Assembly: GCF_001552215.1 (NCBI RefSeq)
Contig: NZ_BCQT01000010.1
Location: 248,001-312,000, forward strand
Direction of reading: 5' to 3'
Source of the DNA: Actinomadura macra NBRC 14102
Lineage (GTDB): Bacteria > Actinomycetota > Actinomycetes > Streptosporangiales > Streptosporangiaceae
Length of the DNA: 64,000 nt
Part shown: positions 60,412 through 64,000 of the stretch, one piece after another
How positions within the stretch are numbered: the stretch's first letter is position 1
Layout of the letters: each line of letters starts with the position of its first letter
Notes under the pieces: model-generated
The model's database searches: none
Seen by the model: only the letters and a program-made list of their open reading frames with translations
What the model was told of the DNA's origin: nothing
Program-made: the position numbers and the translations under genes

Positions 60412-60981
60412 TTATCGGCCCGCGAGCGCGGGTGCCCGGAGAACCTCGTTCTCGTCGGCGTGGTCCGGGCCGGGCTTGGCGGGGGGCTGGCCGCGACCCC
60501 AGAAACGGTCGACCGCGGCGCGCTCGTCGGCGTTGGGGTAGGGGTTGTCGCAGCGCCCGCCCGCCATCACCTTGTCGCAGTTCCCGATGTCCGGCGGGTG
60601 CTCAAGGCTGAGGATGTGGCCGAACTCGTGCACGATCACGCGCAGGGGGGCCGCGCCGGACGACTTGATCTGGTTCCGGTAGAAGTAGATCTGTCCGCGG
60701 GTGCAGCCCACGCAACTGGCCGTTCCCGGTGCCGATCCGTTCTGGGCGGTGGTCACCGTGATGCCGGCCTGCCCTTTTACCAGCTTGACGTTCGTGACGC
60801 GGGTGTTCCAGATCTCGGCCGCCTCGTCGACCTGGGAGCTGAGTTCGGCGGCCTGGCTCGCGTCGTAGTAGATGGTCTGCACCGCCGCCCGCTGGGGGGC
60901 GGCGGTGGCGCTGGGAGCGCCGACCAGGACGAGCGCGGCAATGCCACCGAGCGCTGCGGTGATGAATCTGGTTCGGAACAA
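60412..60981 (-). CDS. Second snapalysin-type metalloprotease (M7)
   Basis: TTG 60981 is chosen because AAAGGAGCC precedes it and the signal peptide starts there (RTRFITAALGGIAALVLVGA). The 189-residue precursor has TIYYDASQAAELSSQVDEAA and the zinc motif HEFGHILSLEHPPD. NCDKVMAGGRC follows, with family cysteines; the tail (ADENEVLRAPALAGR) is longer than usual. It is divergent from a LysR gene, the same arrangement as snpA/snpR in Streptomyces. Confidence 0.9.
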   Translation of the reverse strand: MFRTRFITAALGGIAALVLVGAPSATAAPQRAAVQTIYYDASQAAELSSQVDEAAEIWNTRVTNVKLVKGQAGITVTTAQNGSAPGTASCVGCTRGQIYFYRNQIKSSGAAPLRVIVHEFGHILSLEHPPDIGNCDKVMAGGRCDNPYPNADERAAVDRFWGRGQPPAKPGPDHADENEVLRAPALAGR

Positions 60982-61157
60982 CTCCGGCTCCTTTCCCGTT
61001 GGCTGTAATGAACTGGCTGGCCCCCCGATTTGTCGATGTTTCGTGACCTCGACCTGATGGAGAGTAGCCAGATAAAGTCTCCCAGTGAACATGACAAATC
61101 CATATAATATTCTTTGATGGGCACTTTTTGCCGTCGTCCTGGGCGCATACTTGGCTC

Positions 61158-62108
61158 ATGGAGCTGGAGGTCCGCCACCTGAGGATGATCGAGGCGATCA
61201 GTGTGGACGGCAGCCTCACCAGGGCCGCGGCCAGGCTGGGGGCCTCCCAGCCCGCGCTGACGACCCAGCTGCGCAGGATCGAGGAGGCCGTGGGCGGCGC
61301 GCTGTTCCACCGCACCTCACACGGGGTGGCGCCGACACCGCTGGGAGAGGCGGTGCTGGAGCACGCGCGGACCGTGCTCGCCGGCCTGGACGACCTGTCC
61401 CGGGCGATGCGCGCCCTGCGCGACCGCCCGCAGCTGCGCATCGGAGTCCTGCCCACCGTGCTGGCCGCCTTCCTCGGCGAAGCGGCGTCCGCCGCGGTAC
61501 CCGAGCACCCGGTGGATCTGACCGTGGTGGAGAGCCGGGCCGAGGCGATCAACGCCCTGGTCGCCGACGAGCTCGATCTCGTGTTGCACGTGGACTACCC
61601 CGGCCGCGCATGCTTCGTTCCCGAAGGCATCGAGCTGATCGAGATCGGCCATGAACCCGTGTTCGTGACCGTCCCGCCCGAGATCGAGCATCAGGGCTTT
61701 GTGGAATTGCAGCAATTGATGGAATTCGTCTGGCTGATGGACAGGTTCGACGGCGGGGAATTCGTCGGGCACCTCAGAGACGTCTGCGCGAGCGCGGGTC
61801 TGCGGGTGCCGCTGATACGCACTCCCGCCCTCCTCAGCGCGGCGCAGACGGTGCGGCGCGGCGATCCCGTGGTGACGGTGGTGCAGGCGCTGTTCGGGCG
61901 CGGCGGCATGCCGGGCGCGGTGGCGGAGATACGCGGCTCGCCGCTGAGAATCCGGCATGTGCTGCTGACGACCTCGCCCGCCCGCGCGCACGCCGAGCGA
62001 GTCTCCACCGAACTCGTCCGGGCGTACCGGCGGGCGGCGCGAAGCCAGTGCCGGGTGCCCGGCTGGTTCGACCGTCATCACGGCTGGCTGGGCTCCGCGT
62101 CACCGTGA
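61158..62108 (+). CDS. LysR-family regulator (SnpR-like position)
   Basis: ATG 61158. The 316-residue protein has a LysR helix-turn-helix (VRHLRMIEAISVDGSLTRAA, then RLGASQPALTTQLRRIEEAV) and a ligand domain (QLRIGVLPTVLAAFLGEAAS, then LVLHVDYPGRACFVPEGIEL). It diverges from the snapalysin gene. In Streptomyces the LysR protein SnpR activates snpA from this position; the same control is likely here. The AT-rich 176-bp gap has T/A-rich stretches near 61098 that may hold the promoters. Confidence 0.88.
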   Translation: MELEVRHLRMIEAISVDGSLTRAAARLGASQPALTTQLRRIEEAVGGALFHRTSHGVAPTPLGEAVLEHARTVLAGLDDLSRAMRALRDRPQLRIGVLPTVLAAFLGEAASAAVPEHPVDLTVVESRAEAINALVADELDLVLHVDYPGRACFVPEGIELIEIGHEPVFVTVPPEIEHQGFVELQQLMEFVWLMDRFDGGEFVGHLRDVCASAGLRVPLIRTPALLSAAQTVRRGDPVVTVVQALFGRGGMPGAVAEIRGSPLRIRHVLLTTSPARAHAERVSTELVRAYRRAARSQCRVPGWFDRHHGWLGSASP

Positions 62109-63032
62109 TGGCGTCGTCCGCCAGTCCGGGTGCCTCTTCAGCCATTCCTGATAGAGCGGGGTCCGCTCGACCAGCGCGTGCTGCGCGTCCACCAGTCGGT
62201 CACGCAACCGGATCACGTCGTCCGGCCGCAGCGGACCGTCCGCCCGCCAGAACAGGCTGGTCCGCACCACCAGTGGCGTGCCCGCGAGCGTCAGGAACGC
62301 GATGCCCGCCCGCGGCCTGGCACCGGGCATGACGGGCAGCACCACCCGGCCCATCTCGACCAGCCCGAACGCCGCGGCGAAGTCGACCGTGCTCACCCGC
62401 GCCCGCACCCCGGCTCCGGTGAGCACGTCCAGCAGGTAGGCCCGGCGCCGGTCCCTGACCGGCGTCACCGCCCAGGTGATCCCCGCGAGGTCCCCGAGGT
62501 CCACCTCACGGCGGTCGCCCAGAGGACCGTCCTCCGCGACCGCGACGAACATCGGCTCGTTCGCCACCGCGGTACGCCGCACGCCCGGCAGTTCGGGGTG
62601 CTCATGGCCGCGGAAGTCCGTCACGAGGACGGCATGCGCCCGGCCATCCGCGACGAGTTCCACGGGCGCGGCGGACTCCGGTGCCGCGTGCACGTCCACC
62701 GCCCTCCCCAACGCCTCCTCCGCGAGGACGACGAGATGGGGCTGAAGCGTGCCGGGGGTGCAGCTCAGATGTAACGCCGACCCGGCGGCCTTCAACTGGG
62801 CCAGCGAGTCCAGCACACCCCGCGCGTGCGCGGCGACCAGTTCTCCCAGCGGTGTGGGCGAGGCGCCATGGGCTCCCCGCCGGAACAGGGCACCCCCCGC
62901 GACCCGCTCGGCCCGGCGCAGGGCCTCCGACACCGCCGGCTGCGTGATGCCCAGCTGGGCGGCCGCCCCGGTGAGGGTGCCGGTGTCCACCAGAGCGAGG
63001 ACCACCCGGAGGTGACGGAATTCCAGTTCCAT
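62100..63032 (-). CDS. LysR-family regulator
   Basis: ATG 63032. The 310-residue protein shares the LysR layout of its convergent neighbour: FRHLRVVLALVDTGTLTGAA, then QLGITQPAVSEALRRAERVA, and a ligand domain including ALHLSCTPGTLQPHLVVLAE. It overlaps that neighbour's end by 9 bp. It may be an old duplicate that now regulates other genes; it is divergent from the gene at 63142. Confidence 0.88.
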   Translation of the reverse strand: MELEFRHLRVVLALVDTGTLTGAAAQLGITQPAVSEALRRAERVAGGALFRRGAHGASPTPLGELVAAHARGVLDSLAQLKAAGSALHLSCTPGTLQPHLVVLAEEALGRAVDVHAAPESAAPVELVADGRAHAVLVTDFRGHEHPELPGVRRTAVANEPMFVAVAEDGPLGDRREVDLGDLAGITWAVTPVRDRRRAYLLDVLTGAGVRARVSTVDFAAAFGLVEMGRVVLPVMPGARPRAGIAFLTLAGTPLVVRTSLFWRADGPLRPDDVIRLRDRLVDAQHALVERTPLYQEWLKRHPDWRTTPSR

Positions 63033-63141
63033 GGACAGAGCCTAAGCGGGCTCCACACCGGCCATCGATTGACGGATGCCGTGCCGGTTGAAAGGTTGAA
63101 GCCGGGCGAACCCGTTTGTGTGCACTGGCCGGGGATCGGAC

Positions 63142-64000
63142 GTGAATGGAATGTCCCCCGCGCAGTCCAATGATCGATTGCGTTCTCTGCTCGCCGAGGC
63201 GGGATGGACCGGTGAACGGCTGGCCCAGGCCGTCAACGTCGTGGGAGCCGAGGCCGGTCTGGGGCTGAGATATGGCCGAGCGTCGGTCACCCAGTGGACC
63301 TCGAGCACCCGGCCCCGCCCCCCTGGCCCGGCCTTGATCGCCGAGGCGTTCTCCCGGCGTCTGGGCAGGTCGGTGACCATTGCCGAGACCGGATTCGAGG
63401 ATGCGGAGGACACGTACTGGAGCCTGGGGCTCCCCGCCCAGCTCAAGGAGCTGGCCGCGGGAGCGGGCGCCGACCGGCAGGCGGCGCGCCGCGTCTGCGT
63501 CTACCGGTTGGGTGCGTGCCAGGTGCCGGTTTGGCAGGACGGGGCCCGACGAATACACCGCGCCGGACCGATATCGGGGAGCCATGGATCGGAATTGGAA
63601 TTGGCCAACGCCATGGTGCTGCTGTTCTCGAAGATCGACCAGAGTTACGGTGGCGGGGTTCTGCGGGCCTCGGCATCGGCGTTCCTGGCACATGTCGGCG
63701 GGCCATGGTTCCAACGGCCCGCCGACGACCCCCGGCGCCCCGAACTCCTGGCCGTCTGCAGCCGGCTCGCGCATGTGTGCGGCTTCATGAGCTTCGATGA
63801 CCAGGCGCACGGCCCCGCCCAGCGGTTCTACCGAGCGTCGCTGCTCACCGCCGCGGAGGCCGATCGCCAAGAGGAACACGCCTGGGCATTGCGGGCGATG
63901 AGCGTCCAGGCGCACGCACTCGGGCATTTCCGGCCGGCGCTGGAATTGATCGAGGCGGCCGCCTCCCCCCGCCTGACCATGCTGACCAGGGCCTCGGTGT
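63142..64000 (+). CDS. Regulator with N-terminal HTH, runs off window
   Basis: The frame from GTG 63142 (or ATG 63151) stays open to the last base, about 286 codons, so the 3' end lies outside. The N-terminus is a helix-turn-helix of the kind in large actinomycete regulators (LLAEAGWTGERLAQAVNVVG, then YGRASVTQWTSSTRPRPPGP and LIAEAFSRRLGRSVTIAETG). Next comes a helical region that resembles the start of tetratricopeptide repeats (RFYRASLLTAAEADRQEEHA, then RPALELIEAAASPR). NsdA-like regulators have this layout. Family placement is tentative. Confidence 0.7.
   Translation, partial: MNGMSPAQSNDRLRSLLAEAGWTGERLAQAVNVVGAEAGLGLRYGRASVTQWTSSTRPRPPGPALIAEAFSRRLGRSVTIAETGFEDAEDTYWSLGLPAQLKELAAGAGADRQAARRVCVYRLGACQVPVWQDGARRIHRAGPISGSHGSELELANAMVLLFSKIDQSYGGGVLRASASAFLAHVGGPWFQRPADDPRRPELLAVCSRLAHVCGFMSFDDQAHGPAQRFYRASLLTAAEADRQEEHAWALRAMSVQAHALGHFRPALELIEAAASPRLTMLTRASV

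Noticed and set aside
62602..63927. 441-residue minus-strand ORF at the right end
   Set aside because: Its sense strand carries a clear HTH regulator frame open to the window end and the LysR gene uses another frame.
1..64000. CRISPR array, rRNA operon or replication origin
   Set aside because: No regularly spaced repeats, rRNA signatures or clusters of DnaA-like boxes were seen in the sequence.

Overview
The window is high-GC DNA with GTG/TTG starts, tight or overlapping operons and lineage-typical families: a DUF5753 XRE regulator with a DUF397 protein, snapalysins with a LysR regulator, streptogrisin, TIGR03086, CU044_5270, and PaaX with acetoacetate-CoA ligase. It looks like an accessory region of an actinomycete chromosome, probably Streptosporangiales (Actinomadura- or Nonomuraea-like) or Streptomyces. 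That placement is inference; there is no rRNA or complete tRNA in the window.

Layout. 1-7 kb: the end of a NYN-domain protein, a regulatory operon (sigma-like protein plus a cyclase-homology/CRP fusion) reading from a mirror-image promoter region shared with a small membrane protein, a PD-(D/E)XK gene cut by an IS3 fragment, and a three-gene unit of secreted crystallin-like inhibitor, secreted NucA/NucB DNase and a ComJ/Nin-like protein. 7-21 kb: a decayed mobile-element zone with two copies of a tRNA-Lys 3' end 1680 bp apart, each next to a broken tyrosine integrase, several transposase relics and a subtilisin relic. Between these lie intact genes: DUF1206, the XRE/DUF5753 - cyclase homologue - DUF397 set, DUF899, a secreted amidase and a MerR regulator. 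21-29 kb: small operons, each a regulator next to an enzyme with a visible operator palindrome, plus a divergent NAD-dependent DNA ligase. 29-35 kb: a cell-wall unit of VanY-type D,D-carboxypeptidase, alanine racemase, D-Ala-D-Ala-type ligase and a VanRS-like two-component system. 35-45 kb: secreted proteins, a flavoprotein, an ECF sigma factor with coupled membrane partner, an ArsR-SRPBCC-TIGR03086 operon and a LysR/SnoaL-like pair. 45-49 kb: three secreted proteases and PaaX. 49-60 kb: acetoacetate-CoA ligase, then an apparent exopolysaccharide locus (TIM-barrel glycosidase lipoprotein, DUF2334 deacetylase-like protein, small membrane protein, processive GT2, UDP-GlcNAc 2-epimerase, jelly-roll lipoprotein, beta-propeller glycosidase, sulfotransferase). 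60-64 kb: a second snapalysin with divergent LysR regulator, another LysR gene, and a regulator gene that runs off the end.

How the genes may work together. The most coherent undescribed candidates are (i) the sigma-like/cyclase-CRP operon with its symmetrical promoter region, with a second cyclase homologue 11 kb away tied to an XRE/DUF397 pair; (ii) the DNase unit, which resembles a secreted nuclease with an intracellular inhibitor; (iii) a locus matching the parts list of poly-N-acetylglucosamine systems, with deacetylase and hydrolase as separate proteins and an added epimerase; and (iv) a glycopeptide-response-like unit lacking a D-lactate branch. All functions are inferred by reading motifs; no database search was run.
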